A program made the translations under genes and the position numbers. Shown in pieces: positions 23,644 to 34,625 of a stretch of DNA of 64,000 bases; the first letter of the stretch is position 1, and each line of letters opens with the position of its first letter. The notes beneath the pieces were generated by a model. That model was not told where the DNA came from. It was given only the letters and a program-made list of their open reading frames with translations, and made no database searches. The stretch is from Petrolisthes cinctipes (taxonomy: Eukaryota > Arthropoda > Malacostraca > Decapoda > Porcellanidae). Location: contig JAWQEG010000367.1 of NCBI GenBank assembly GCA_033782935.1, positions 67,001 to 131,000 of the forward strand, written 5' to 3'.

Positions 23644-25618
23644 CTCGACCTGAGGGTTTATTCAAACAATAAGATTTGTCTAATCCTGGGCCACTAGAAG
23701 AAGAGCGAACCCGAGGAGTAGTACTTGGGGCAGTAATTGGGACCCGTAGACGAGTCCCTGAAGCATCTGATATGTTAGAAGAAGATGAAGGTATATGAGA
23801 TGGGATATTCTTTGAAACAATTACATTGGTTCTGTCCTGTACAGCAGTGGTATCACTGACACAGGCAGATACATCAACATCCATAATACAGGTGGTAGAA
23901 TCACTCCGCTGCTCAAGCGGAAGAGAAAGTGAATCTTTTGAAGTCACAACATCCGTGGAATCCACATTAACTTCACGCCCCTCTGATGATCCCGAAGGAA
24001 GCTTGCGAGGAGGAACTTCTGTTGAATCAAGAGATTCATCAGAGCCACGAGAACGCTTCTGGTGAAATTGAGAGGAAACTATGGATGAGTCCACAGAGAT
24101 GGTTGCCTCACAAGGTGGAACATCTATAGAGTCAAGTGCCTCAGAGGAACCACGAAGGCGCCTCTGTGGCAGTTTAGGTGACTTAAGTTTCCTTTTGGGA
24201 GAGCGTGTGGCAGCGTGAACCTCTACCACATGGACACCTTTAGCTAAAGTCTGAGAATTGTCATCAGTTGAAGGGTCACCAGAATGAGTGTCTGATAAAG
24301 TTTCCAAGACAGAGAAACTATTATGTAGAGTAACCTTAGAAACGTTCTCACTAGAGCAAAAAGCAGCTGCCTCTTGAGAGGGTTGAGAGGGTGCTGGAAC
24401 CAATTTAGGGCGAAGGGAGGAGGCATATGTCTTCACACCACCATCCTTCTGTCGCCTGAAGTTGAGTTGCCGTCTGGCACTACCTATGCTAATTAATTGA
24501 GTATTAGCCAAGTGGAGGATATCCTGCTCAAGTATGTACATCTTACATTGGCGAGAACGCAAGGGGTGAGAATCTCTGCATTAAAAGCAGTAACTCTCTG
24601 ACCGACACTCAGAAGTAAGATGTGAGTCAAGAGCAGAACAATTACCACACCGGGAACGGTTGTTGCAGTTCCTTTTCCCATGACCAAACTCATAACAACA
24701 GAAACACTGTAGGGGACGCTCAACAAAAGGCTTCACCTCAAATGAGGTGGGGTTAATGTTAATGCGATCTGGGATATGCGAGCCATAGAAAGTGAGGATG
24801 ATCATATTTTTACTGCCTTTCATCTTCGTTACTCGTTGGACACTGTCTGGGCACATAGCGAGAATGTCCTCTTCAGAGAATTCATACAGGTCCTTATTAT
24901 ATATACGCCCCTTGCTATAATTAAATGTTCGATGTGGTTTAATAGATTCAAACATGCTATCAGAAGGAGAGGGGAGATTGAGGAGCATCATGGCCTGTGT
25001 AAGATCTTTGGCTCTGATTAAAACTCCCTTACCATATTTCTTTATGTGGCCCATTGGTAATAATCCAATTTCTTTCTCAAGATACCGGGAAGCATGGATA
25101 AGGTTACCACGTCCCTCCCTGTAGTAAGCCACAAACCAAAAGGGTGTAGGAACCCGACGTTCCTTTGGGACATGCTCTGCAGAATCATCAAATATATTAG
25201 GGCAGTAATCATTGTCACTGTCAACTACATTGATGGACCGTATCATCTGAACTTTACAATGAGTATCCCCCACCATCAGAGAATCTTTTGACTCAAATGC
25301 TGCTTTGGCAGCAGCATTTGTATTGAAAGTAATATAGCACCGATTAGACCTACAATCACTGTCATATGTGATTCGGATTCGGAGGACTACTCCAAAGCAC
25401 TTAAAAATGGAGTGGATAGCGCCATAGGTAAAGGATGCGAGTACATTCGTTAACATTAACGTGTCCAAATCGTTAACAGGGTTCTTCGACACAAGACCCG
25501 ACCTGCTAGGTCTACTCTTATTTGCAGCTTTCTACATCTTACCACGACCAGAGAGTGACGTCTCGAGGGCCTGGTCGACCACCGCTCGAGGAAGAGATTG
25601 GGGCTTTTCTGTATCCAT
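23597..25618 (-). pseudogene. LINE A1 ORF1, CCHC Gag-like protein
   Basis: RNA-binding ORF1 protein of the LINE. The frame from ATG 25618 reaches 23597 but is cut by a TAG near 25525 and a TAA at 24581. The N-terminal third (from MLTNVLASF) resembles an RRM-like fold common in such proteins; this is inferred. Three knuckles follow: CFCCYEFGHGKRNC, CGNCSALDSHLTSEC and a third in which the stop replaces the residue between CF and CRDSH (CF*CRDSH against CFYCRDAH in A2). The C-terminal half is Ser-rich and low complexity, with repeats around SSEALDS and RGSDESLDST. The extreme end is frameshifted relative to A2 and A3. ORF2 begins overlapping this end. Confidence 0.85.
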
Positions 25619-26071
25619 ATATCATTGGTTTAGTGTTTTTGGCCCCAGGAGCCAAGAGCTACTACCTACCGGGCAGATGAGGGGACCGAGCGCTGGTCGC
25701 CGTCGGCGGGGTACCTCTTCCCCCACGGGGCCACTCGTTTAAAAAAGCAGCCCCAATGGCTCGAAAGTTTGCCCACGACGGTGCTGAGACCCCCTTCCCC
25801 AACATCTCCCGGCCCAGACACCCAACCATCCAACATAGGACGGCCCCTAGAGGGCAGTCCCTCCGGAGGGCAGCGCTGTTGGCCCGTACTGGCAGCTTAA
25901 TGCATGGGAACCATTTAGTCTGGTCTCTCACTGGCGACCTTACTAGCATGGGAAGCCCTCTCTCCCCGAAATCGGGGCAGAGCAAAGGCCGGAGCCTCCT
26001 CTAGTCTAGCTCGCTAGGTCTCAGAGACACGCAAGCCCCCCCACCACGTCAAGGCGGTTCCCGTTGGGGGG

Positions 26072-26260
26072 GAAACTTATGATGAGAGCAAGAACTAACA
26101 CACTAAGTATAAATTGGATTAACACTTATCAAGGAAAGAGTGAGGGGTGCCCATTTGAGTAGTGTGATAAGAAAACATTTTCTTTTAGAATGTAAAGGTT
26201 ATGAAAATATAAGAAACAATTTTAATCTCCAAACAATCTATCAAGATAATGAAGAAATAA
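26072..26260 (+). pseudogene. Fossil LINE ORF2 C-terminal fragment, right part
   Basis: It starts with the second copy of the A1 target duplication. The frame around 26170-26270 reads HFLLECKGYENIRNNF, the shape of the C-terminal His/Cys motif of many LINE ORF2 proteins; an upstream CPF in another frame suggests a frameshift. It is too short for a family name. Confidence 0.45.
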
Positions 26261-27969
26261 TAGCATAAACATTACTTTTTGATAACCAAAGAAACAATAA
26301 TATACATGAGAAAAAAGAATACATCAAGAATATCTGGAAATCAAGATACAGAAAAACAAAAGAAGCGCAACACGACTAGAGGAACCAGACTAGTGGGAGC
26401 CGATGCTAAGGCTTATCCCACGCTTACTACTGAAATGGGGTGGGATCTTCAAAACTTCGAATGTTGGTGGCGCTACGATCACCTTTACTCTCTTGTAGCC
26501 GCCATATTTGATCGTGGCTTACGAAGATCATAAGTTGCTAACTCTAAAGCTTCGTAACCTCCTTCGTAGCTCACGATGATAGTTTCGTAGCGTGCGTCAC
26601 TGCCTGTTCCATTCCGTGTGTTTTGTTCATCCCGCCACCCAGCTGACTGGCTCTCAGCCAATCACAATGAAGGAAACAAAATGCCCTTGGTACTGTAAGC
26701 CAATTGTGATGTAGTATCACAATGTCAACAAATATACATTGTCTCAGATGTCAACACCACCAGCTGATAGAGATGACACAGTCACCAAGTTACATCAGAC
26801 AGGAACAGCAAAAGATAGGCAAGGGAATTATTAAACTGTGTTGGTAGAAATTTAACACAACAGTGGAGCTAAGGCAGCTGCCCGGGCATATTTTTAATAT
26901 CATGCCAATCACTAGTATGATATTGTATATAGTATTGTATACGCACCACTTCGTATTCCTATATATATATATTCCATGTGCTGGTACGCCGCTCCCTGTT
27001 TCTTTGTGATCTCCTCGTCCCAGACAAGCTACAGTCTGGCGGTTTGGTTAATCCCGTCCCCTGGCTCAGCTTAGTGTACCCTTGGGAACCCAGCCCCCAG
27101 CCTCCTGCTTCCTCCAGGTATGAACTAAGGTGGGTGCAGCAGGTCAGGGGATGGCGTGATCACGTGAATGATGCTACATACGGGAACCTAGAGTAAGGAT
27201 ATAAAAGAGCGGAGCGGTGCTTGTGAGAGAGACTATCCAGCGAGCTACTAAGGAGGAAGGACCAACCATACCTGCCGTCATCACACACCTGCAGTCCACG
27301 TGTTCGCACTACGTCCACACGCTGTCCCCCTGCCCTACACTACTACACATGCGACACTGTAACTACCGACTCTCCACGACGCAACATCGGCAGACTCGCC
27401 TTCCCCCATACCATATGTACTGCACCCTTGAATGTTACCAAATATACTGTACCGTGTATTCTAGAGTCTGTTCACCAGGGTAGATGCATAAGAAGCTTCT
27501 TTTCTGTCTCATGATATAGATACAAAAAGTTTACTGGCAGCTGGTTGTCATGAAAATAAATCAAAGACATTGACTGGGAGGACATCATATTCTTTTAACT
27601 TCTACTGTCACTGTTTTATTTCCTTTACACCTACCTACAGTAGTTTCTAAGATAATCTCAAAATCTGTACAGTTGACTGCCATTACCAAGTAACAGGCAG
27701 AAATATACCATATGTAGTGAAATCTGGCAAGTGTAATATAATAACTTATACTTCAAATTTTTTTATTGCAAAACAGATTAAGGAAATAAATGATATAAGC
27801 ATTATTTATATTGTGGATTCGGCCGTTGGCATGGGCACTCATGGGTTGAAGGATGAGGGGAGTGTCCATTGCTTGATTTAGATACAGTACCATTTTAATA
27901 CGATAACCAGGTATTGTAATTTATTCTGCTTTGTTACTGAATTATGTACCATTTTTTGTTATACTTCAG
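26261..27969. other. No gene recognised; one TATA-type motif
   Basis: Unassigned sequence. At 27198-27206 GATATAAAAG is followed about 25-30 bp later by GTGCTTGTGAGAGAGACT, the spacing of a core promoter and start, but no ATG-led frame follows. The segment about 26975-27480 is less AT-rich than its surroundings and could be a solo LTR or a promoter/5' exon; I could not find a partner copy. Confidence 0.3.
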
Positions 27970-28076
27970 GTGGTGGCACTAGTGACACAAAGGCACTCAC
28001 CCACATAGAAGAGGCTAGGCTCAAGTCATTAAAGAAGTGCAAGTGTCGGATATTCCTGGACTCCAAGACCCAGGCA
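27970..28076 (+). other. Possible exon resembling the start of an IAP-type RING finger
   Basis: A pyrimidine-rich stretch ending ATACTTCAG precedes an open segment, and GTATGT follows it, giving acceptor and donor. The frame reads GGTSDTKALTHIEEARLKSL, then KKCKCRIFLDSKTQA. The EEARLKSLK-C-x-x-x-LD arrangement recalls the segment leading into the C-terminal RING of inhibitor-of-apoptosis proteins, but the second zinc Cys is Phe here, so it would be degenerate. No neighbouring exon was found. This is the only hint of host coding sequence beyond the first kilobase. Confidence 0.25.
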
Positions 28077-28774
28077 GTATGTACAGTATATAACAGTAAA
28101 AAATGTCCTGCTGTTCATCTAGGCCAGCAATATGGAAATCTTTCCTCATTGGCACTAGTGAAGTAATTACATTGAGAGTTTATATATATAAAACATACAT
28201 TTTGAGCAGCATTACCTCTCAATTACATTCAAAGTTAAACAGTGCAAATCATAAGGCCTTATTCCTAGGAACAAATATACAAGATGTTCTCATATATCCA
28301 TACCTTCAGTAAATACGGTACATATACACTCACGAGCACTAATTTCTGCTCAGGGTTTGGTCCTTCCTTCCACCCCCTACCCTGGACAGAGGGAAGAGGG
28401 GGATCGGAGCTGGGGGAGAGAGTCTACCCCGCCTTCACCCCTCCCAACTTCCCCCACCTTCATCCTCTAGTTGTCAGTTAGTGATTAGCCATAAATAATT
28501 TTCCCTGTGTAAATGATGGCTCTTCTAAAACAGTATCGTAGTACACACTGTGAATAGCCAAGACGATCTCATGTCAGTCTCGCTTTATTTACCTTTGTAA
28601 TATAATCGTAAAGTCCCAGTCAAAAGGAAAGACAAGTAAAAAACACAACTCTCTCTCTCTCTCTCTCTGAAGGTCAAGTAGAAGAGCAATAAGGGAAATT
28701 AATCCACCGGATTTATATCACTCTGGAAACCATCGATGAAATTAACTCTATAACAAGATATGCGGAAAGAACTT
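28077..28774. other. No gene recognised; (CT)n run
   Basis: Non-coding, with a short CT microsatellite at about 28651-28669. Another lies at about 28951-29000 inside repeat E. Confidence 0.5.
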
Positions 28775-28946
28775 TTTCAGTCGTGACCCAGTTTTTACTA
28801 TGACATCATTCTCGCGACCCATGCAGAAAGATCTTTTACGAATGATCAGAATTATCAACCTAAGAAAATACAAGGCCAGAAACTGAAACGCATTAATTAT
28901 GATTAAAAGGCATTCTAACCAGAATTATAAGCACTGCCTCACCTAC

Positions 28947-28977
<31 letters not shown>

Positions 28978-29365
28978 TCCCTCTCCCTCTCTCTCTCTCA
29001 AGAAGGCTAATATTTGTGCAATGATTTTGTTTTATAGATGAATATTCGATTGTAAAAATATGTTAGGTGGATTCATGTATGAACTTCATATTTATTTTAT
29101 TGTCACGAACATTATTATTCTATTTTATTCATGTATTTATTTTTGTGAGCCTGCGACCCAATTTGGATGAATTCGGGACCAGTAGTTTGAAGAACCCTGC
29201 TGGTTTAAAGAAGTGCATACAGCATTAATGTAGGTGGATATAGGAGAGAAGAAATGTGATGATTTGAGGCGAGGGTGAGGGGGAAGAGGGTAAGAAAAAT
29301 GAAGGTGATTAGTTGAAAAGTAATAACAAACAAATATAATTAGAATATCTGTTACATTATATCCT
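28775..29365 (+). repeat. Repeat E, left part (host of piggyBac)
   Basis: It matches the reverse complement of 45305-45853 closely: CAGTCGTGACCCAGTTTTTA, AGAAAGATCTTTTAC, a CT run, GTTAGGTGGATTCATGTATG and GTGAGCCTGCGACCCA. The paralogue has a shorter CT run. No protein is encoded. Confidence 0.9.
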
Positions 29366-29373
29366 TTAACCCC

Positions 29374-29478
29374 CAGAGTCCGGGCAGCGGGATTTCCCGC
29401 TCGGTCGACAGAGGCCGGGCAGCGGGAAATCCCGCTCTGTCGACAGAGTCCGGGCAGCGGGAAATCCCGCTTTTGGTA
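29374..29478 (+). repeat. Subterminal 35-bp repeats with hairpins, piggyBac 5' end
   Basis: Three units start at 29374, 29409 and 29444. Each holds CCGGGCAGCGGG and a palindrome of the type GCGGGAAATCCCGC; the first two also end in GTCGAC. A related CCGGGAAATACCCGG lies near the 3' end at about 32783. Their position suggests transposase binding sites; that is an inference. Confidence 0.85.
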
Positions 29479-29587
29479 ATTTATGGGGAAAAACGCCAAA
29501 TTTGTCGGGATTTTTTTTGATCTGGCTATACTTCACCACCAGACCTTTTCATCCCCACATTCAATCAGTGTGTGCTTGACCGTGACA

Positions 29588-31933
29588 ATGGCTGGTCGTA
29601 GTGAAGAAAATACGGGCTCGTTCGATTCGGTGCATCCTACCGCGCTGCCAGGCGCACCCGCTCCTGTAACCTCCACTCCGCGGGTGCAACCAGCTAGATT
29701 GCGTCATGCACCTGCAAGGTTGTCAGATTCTGCAATAGGGCGGGAATTGGAGAATCTGGCAGACCTTTCATATGGGAGTGACGACCTGGACAGCTACTCT
29801 GATACTGAATGGCAAGCTGACGAATCAACTGAGGAAGATGTCTGTGTAGCGGTGACTTCCATCACAGCTCTTCCCTCAACTTCAGCCTTGCATGATGTGT
29901 CAGAGGTTACAGCCCCTGTTGCAATTCCGTCCACCAGTGGGGTGGGAGGTAGTTTGGGAGACACTCTCTTGTCTCCCATTCCTACAACATCTGGCGTGGG
30001 AGGCAGGAAGAGGTCTACTCCTGCTTCAACCTCCAAACCTCGCTACGTCTCCACTCCCATGGGCAAGAGGCCGAGGAGGAGGTTAGATTTTTCGTCTTCC
30101 TCTTCCTCGTCGGACGAGGATGCGTCGCAAAAAGTGGTGGTAAGAGGGAGGAGAGTAGGAGTAAGAGGGAAGGGTAAAGGAAGGGGGAAGAGGACAAAGG
30201 CAGCTTATCTCTCCCCTACAGTTGACCCTGATAGCCCGCCCCCCCGTGACCTGACGCCACCACCACACTCTCCCTCTCCTCTCGTGCCTGACGACTCACT
30301 CTCGCCTGCCCCTGGTACCGCTGCACCACCACCACCACCACCACCACCACAACAACAGCAACGCGGCGCACCTCGTCATAGACCCGCTGATCCCTATGTG
30401 TGGACGGATTGCGATGAATTTGCGCCTGATATACCTATCTTTGACGACAGTCATTCAGGTATACAGGCCGCATTTCCCTGTCGTCAGAGGTCATCAATAT
30501 TAGATTATTTCACTGCCTTTTTTGATATAATATTGATGACTTACATGATGCAGGAGATAAACACCTTCAAGCAACTCTCTGTGCAACTCAGCAATAGACC
30601 AGGCAGGGAACATAGTAAGATGTTGCAATGGGCTGACGTCGATATTGCTGAGTTGTATGTGTGGTTAGCTTTGACCATGATGATGCCTCATGTCAAGAAA
30701 CATCGCCTCAAGGACTTCTGGAGCACACACGCCCTGATATCCACACCTGCGTTCGGGAAATACATGTCCAGGGACAGGTATAGGGACATTTTGTCCTACC
30801 TGCACTTCGCCCCCAACATGGGTCCACACCCGAACGACAGGCTGTGGAAAATTAGGCCAGTAATGTCTATCCTCCAGGAGAAAATACGAGCATTTTTTCG
30901 ACCATTCCAGAAAGTGGTTATCGACGAGTCTCTGGTGCTGTTCAGGGGAAGACTGTCCTTCATCCAGTACATCCCGTCAAAGAGGCATAGATTTGGCATC
31001 AAATTCTATGTCATCTGCGACTGTAAGACTGGCTATGTGTTGGATTTTATACTCTATTCAGGTACGGATGTGGATGTCCCGGCCGACGACCCTCTTGGCT
31101 TCAGCGGGAGTGTTGTCAAGGCACTCATGGGGGATTACCTTGACAACAACCACATCCTGTACACTGATAACTATTACACCTCTCCAGCACTTAGCCAGTT
31201 TCTCCTGCAGCACCAAACAGGATCCTGCGGAACTATTCGTGTCAACAGGAAGGGGTGGCCAGCATTCCCTCTCACCCGGAGGGGCGACTGCTTCAAAAAG
31301 AAATGTGGGAACATGCTGGCCATCAAATGGCACGATAAACGCCCCGTCAATATGCTCACCACCGTGAACAGGGGCGTGATGCAGGATTCTGGGAAGACTG
31401 AGCGCGGCACAGGTGATACCATCTACAAGCCTGATGCTGTGCTCGATTATAACATCAATATGAGACTCGTTGATAAGTCAGACATGATGGTGAGTTCCAT
31501 CGATTGTCTGAGAAAAACTTGTAAGTGGTACAAGAAGGCTTTCTTCCACCTTCTTGATGTCACAGTGCTGAACTGTTATATACTCTACCTCCAGCATCAC
31601 CCTGACTCCAAGTTGGCACTCCGGGAATTCGAGCTAGAGTTGATATCTCAGCTCCTGGAGAGGTTCAGCACTGTGCAACCACAGCAAGGCAGACAGGCAG
31701 CGGCACAACGGCCTGACAGGTTGCAGCAGAGTGGCTATATGGCTCGCCACTACCTCACTAATCTGCCACCGTTGCCGTCAGGACGTCCAGGCTCTCGTCG
31801 CTGCTATGTTTGCAGGCACACAACACGTCACCCCCAGAAGTCCAAGGAAACTCGCTTCTGGTGCAAGGAATGTTGTGTGCCGTTATGCCCTGGAAACTGC
31901 TTCTCAGACTACCATATATTGGAATATATATAG
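29588..31933 (+). CDS. piggyBac transposase
   Basis: DDD transposase that cuts and pastes the element at TTAA sites in the nucleus. I chose the ATG at 29588 (A at -3, G at +4); an in-frame ATG at 29483 would add 35 residues but has a weak context. With this start the protein is 781 residues. The N-terminal third is acidic and low complexity, with a Lys/Arg patch (GKGKGRGKRTKA, possibly nuclear localisation) and a Pro/Gln run. The core keeps all four catalytic aspartates: VVIDESL (D446), YTDNYYTS (D527) and LVDKSDMM (D629, D632). The spacings are 81, 102 and 3, close to the founding piggyBac enzyme. A C-terminal Cys-rich zinc domain (CYVCRHT, FWCKECC, LCPGNC) ends it. The frame has no breaks. 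A domesticated gene is possible, but intact TTAA ends favour a mobile element. Confidence 0.93.
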   Translation: MAGRSEENTGSFDSVHPTALPGAPAPVTSTPRVQPARLRHAPARLSDSAIGRELENLADLSYGSDDLDSYSDTEWQADESTEEDVCVAVTSITALPSTSALHDVSEVTAPVAIPSTSGVGGSLGDTLLSPIPTTSGVGGRKRSTPASTSKPRYVSTPMGKRPRRRLDFSSSSSSSDEDASQKVVVRGRRVGVRGKGKGRGKRTKAAYLSPTVDPDSPPPRDLTPPPHSPSPLVPDDSLSPAPGTAAPPPPPPPPQQQQRGAPRHRPADPYVWTDCDEFAPDIPIFDDSHSGIQAAFPCRQRSSILDYFTAFFDIILMTYMMQEINTFKQLSVQLSNRPGREHSKMLQWADVDIAELYVWLALTMMMPHVKKHRLKDFWSTHALISTPAFGKYMSRDRYRDILSYLHFAPNMGPHPNDRLWKIRPVMSILQEKIRAFFRPFQKVVIDESLVLFRGRLSFIQYIPSKRHRFGIKFYVICDCKTGYVLDFILYSGTDVDVPADDPLGFSGSVVKALMGDYLDNNHILYTDNYYTSPALSQFLLQHQTGSCGTIRVNRKGWPAFPLTRRGDCFKKKCGNMLAIKWHDKRPVNMLTTVNRGVMQDSGKTERGTGDTIYKPDAVLDYNINMRLVDKSDMMVSSIDCLRKTCKWYKKAFFHLLDVTVLNCYILYLQHHPDSKLALREFELELISQLLERFSTVQPQQGRQAAAQRPDRLQQSGYMARHYLTNLPPLPSGRPGSRRCYVCRHTTRHPQKSKETRFWCKECCVPLCPGNCFSDYHILEYI

Positions 31934-31974
31934 AAGCAGGAAGTGATGGGAGTATGCGAATAAAGTGACAGTGA

Positions 31975-32245
31975 CACTTGGTGACAGTGACACTATTTAG
32001 GCTATAAGAAAAGTGAGAGTGACACATTTGTACATATATTTTAGGCTGTAGTGACGTGATAGTGACACATTTGTACTTATTAGGCTATAAGAAAAGTGAG
32101 AGTGACACATTTGTACATATATTTTAGGCTGTAGTGACGTGATAGTGACACATTTGTACATATATTTTAGGCTGTAGTGACGTGATAGTGACACATTTGT
32201 ACATATTAGGCTATAAGAAAAGTGATAGTGACACATTTACGCATA
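31975..32245 (+). repeat. Tandem repeats downstream of the transposase
   Basis: Two alternating units follow the stop codon: one with GGCTATAAGAAAAGTGA and one with GGCTGTAGTGACGTGATAG, each followed by AGTGACACATTTGTACATAT. About six units are seen. They lie inside the element, before its 3' end, and have no reading frame of note. Confidence 0.85.
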
Positions 32246-32876
32246 GAAAAAATTATAATAAAAAATTTAAAACAACAAAATACAAAAATATATAGAAAAT
32301 AAGGATAACAGTGATAGTGACACATTTATATTTACGTTGAACATGAACAAATGGTGCGAATGACACTGAAAATGTTTCGCGTAAATACTGTACATAACTC
32401 CCACGCTTCTCTCCAGGGCATAAAACCACTCTGGAATGGTCAGCTAACCACACAAATAATACAGGGGCTGTAATGGTAGGATGCACACGAACCGTACGAC
32501 GTGTCCCCTGGGGGAGGCAAGTGTTGCGTCATTCTGCCGGCGGCCATCTTTTCTCCACCCACGCCAGTCCTTGTCAGAGCCACGCTCACAAAGCGAACGC
32601 AGCCTCGCTCTCACGGGAAAAGTGACCTCCATTCCTCACTTGATTTCTCGGTAATGGAGTGTCCTAGAGAGCTAGGGTTGGTTTTAATGGAAAGAGGAGG
32701 AGTTGATGGTGAGTACACAATCAAATTTAAGTTGTTCAGTATTGTAGTTTAGACGTAGGGAGTAAGAGAAGTAGAGTGATTTTCCGGGAAATACCCGGAC
32801 AGGCAGGATTAAATTAAGTATTTGCCCCGTACACACAGCACGTAATTTCATTCTTGGCCCGGCCCGGAGGGGTTAA

Positions 32877-33082
32877 ATAAAGGCACTGTCATTTGTTCAC
32901 CATCGTAGTGGGATAGACTACTGAATATATATTATCCTTTGGATATTAGACAGCTATCCCTGTATTCCTTTCATCCCTCGTGCTTGCCCCGTAGGGGGGT
33001 ATTGCCTGTAATGATGTGGGCAATACTTTAAGGGTTTTGGCGGCCCTTCGGTCCCCGCCACTAGCTTACATTTCTTCAACTG
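32877..33082 (+). repeat. Repeat E, right part
   Basis: It continues repeat E after the TTAA and matches the reverse complement of 45112-45300: GTGGGATAGACTACTGAATA, CAGCTATCCCTGTATTCCTT and TTAAGGGTTTTGGCGGCCCT. The last block also occurs, diverged, at about 9585 inside the fold-back element. Confidence 0.9.
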
Positions 33083-33626
33083 TCCCTCCTTTCTTCCTAT
33101 TTCCTGGTGCTATATGACCTCGCTGTTGCGCCACCTAATATCAATCAAATCCCTCGTGCTTGTAGTCCACTCTATTTATCACCTTCTCCCAAGGCCAGCT
33201 GTTTTTTTTTTTTTTCGGCAGAAGACGGTTTAATTTTCTAACTTTTTTAATAATCATATTTGTCAACAAATTCATTAAGCTATTTACCAGAATTTTTTCT
33301 TCTAAATATGCATTTCCTTAAAAATTATGGCGTTTTCAATAAACTTGGTCTAATTTTATGCATAGGCTATATATATTACAGTATCTCTCAAGTAACTGGC
33401 AACCTTACATATCCTCCCTACTGTCTTATCCCTCTCTCGCTTGCCCTTCCCTCCTTTCTTACCGTTTATCTTTTCTTTCTCATATTTTTAACCTTCTCAT
33501 TCGTTCTTAAAAAGTTTTAATGTCATAGGCCTTTCTCCCTTATCACTTATAGTCCAATTATATGATTCGAAAAACTGCGGCTGAGATTATGTTGTTGATC
33601 GCATTTTGGTTCTCAATATGTAGAGG
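33083..33626. other. No gene recognised
   Basis: Pyrimidine-rich and AT-rich sequence with a T run at 33201. The 86-codon frame at 33260 is hydrophobic but has no recognisable domain. Confidence 0.4.
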
Positions 33627-33700
33627 TTGATTGATTGATTGATATTAGGCGCCGCAACAGCAAGGTCATATAGCGCCAGTTCACTTGGAAAATAAAGCAC
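33627..33700 (-). mobile_element. 3' end of a truncated LINE related to family A
   Basis: GATTGATTGATTGATATTAG, then CGCCGCAACAGCAAGGTCAT and ATAGCGCC, resemble the inverted 3' ends of A1 and A3 (tail, GGCATCTGGC, GCAACAACAATGGTCATATA). The unit is cut short or diverged beyond 33700, so the upstream limit is uncertain. Confidence 0.5.
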
Positions 33701-34580
33701 TTAGCACCTCCACACGACGTTGTTTGTTGGAACCTTGACTGCTTCTGGCTAGCTCGTGTACCAGCCACTCCCTCCCCACACTCGTTATTACCTGGCCTAA
33801 CCAATTGTTGATTCAACTAGTTAGGGAATAACCTACAATGGTTTGGAATACCTGGTACTCAGCCGAGAGTATTCACCATTTGGCTATTATCCTTCATTGC
33901 GAGAGACGAAGGGGACTAACGAGCTGAAGAAAAGATTCGAGGACGACGTAATTGTGTATGTCTACTGGGCAGAGGCGTGATGCGAACGCAGTTACTCAGT
34001 GTGGTGGTTGCTATGGCAGTGTGCTCACCACTTCCCCGCATTTCCATTGGTCGAAAGTTTTCAAATTCCTGAGGCGGTGATTGGTTTTCAATTATGTCAT
34101 TATTTCGAATACCCTACATCTGACTAGCTTAATCCTAGCAATTAATATTTACAACATCTATATATAATCCCTCTAATTATCCACTTCATGATAACGTATG
34201 TGATTCGAGGAATTAACTTCGCTTGGTATAATTAATTCCTTCGGTAATAATCACATGCGAGGAATACGGACGAGATTAAGAGTTAGAAAATGCTACTCTG
34301 GTTACGCATTCCCTTCATAGACGACGCGCTCAGTGTGAATTTCAAATTTGTACCGTATCCATGGAGATACGGAAGCTAGCTACCATACCAGTGAATAATC
34401 AACTTCGACTAGTTATTTATTTTTATGCCACGAATTTTATTATGCCACGAGCATGAACTCGTGACAATATTCAGGGAAAATGATGATAATCAGAGGAAGA
34501 CCATGTTCATGTGTAATACGAAAAATAAAAACACACCAAATTAGGGCTGTACTGTATTGATTGTTAAAGGAAAACATGCA

Positions 34581-34581
<1 letters not shown>
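33701..34581. other. No gene recognised
   Basis: Mixed-composition sequence with no frame of interest. A loose inverted pair around GGAATTAA/TTAATTCC lies near 34206-34240. Confidence 0.4.

Positions 34582-34624
<43 letters not shown>
34582..34624 (+). repeat. Poly(A) run before LINE A2
   Basis: 43 consecutive A directly abut the 5' end of A2. It could be the tail of an older retroposon into which A2 inserted, or an expanded target. Confidence 0.9.

Positions 34625-34625
<1 letters not shown>

Larger units (their letters stand above)
18045..26071 (-). mobile_element. LINE family A, copy A1 (I-group, RNase H-bearing), near full length
   Basis: Non-LTR retrotransposon on the minus strand: a 5' UTR with a GC-rich start at 26071, ORF1 with CCHC knuckles, ORF2 with APE endonuclease, RT and RNase H, a 3' UTR of about 290 bp and a tail of TCAA units. 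A perfect 14-bp target duplication, GAAACTTATGATGA, flanks it at 18031-18044 and 26072-26085, so both ends are original. RNase H plus a C-terminal Cys/His motif points to the I/Nimb/Outcast group. It is split by another element at 19696-21252 and broken by stops, so it is inactive. Confidence 0.93.
29366..32876 (+). mobile_element. piggyBac element with open transposase
   Basis: A DNA transposon bounded by TTAA at 29366-29369 and 32873-32876. The ends read TTAACCCC-cagag-TCCGGGC on the left and, inverted, TTAACCCCTCCGGGC on the right. Repeat E continues on both sides, and its uninterrupted paralogue at 45301 has a single TTAA at the matching point, which proves the boundaries. The single frame is uninterrupted and both ends are present, so this copy may be autonomous. 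Confidence 0.95.

Noticed and set aside
26975..27480. Possible solo LTR with a TATA box
   Set aside because: No matching copy in the window and no target duplication found; kept only as a note in the region entry.
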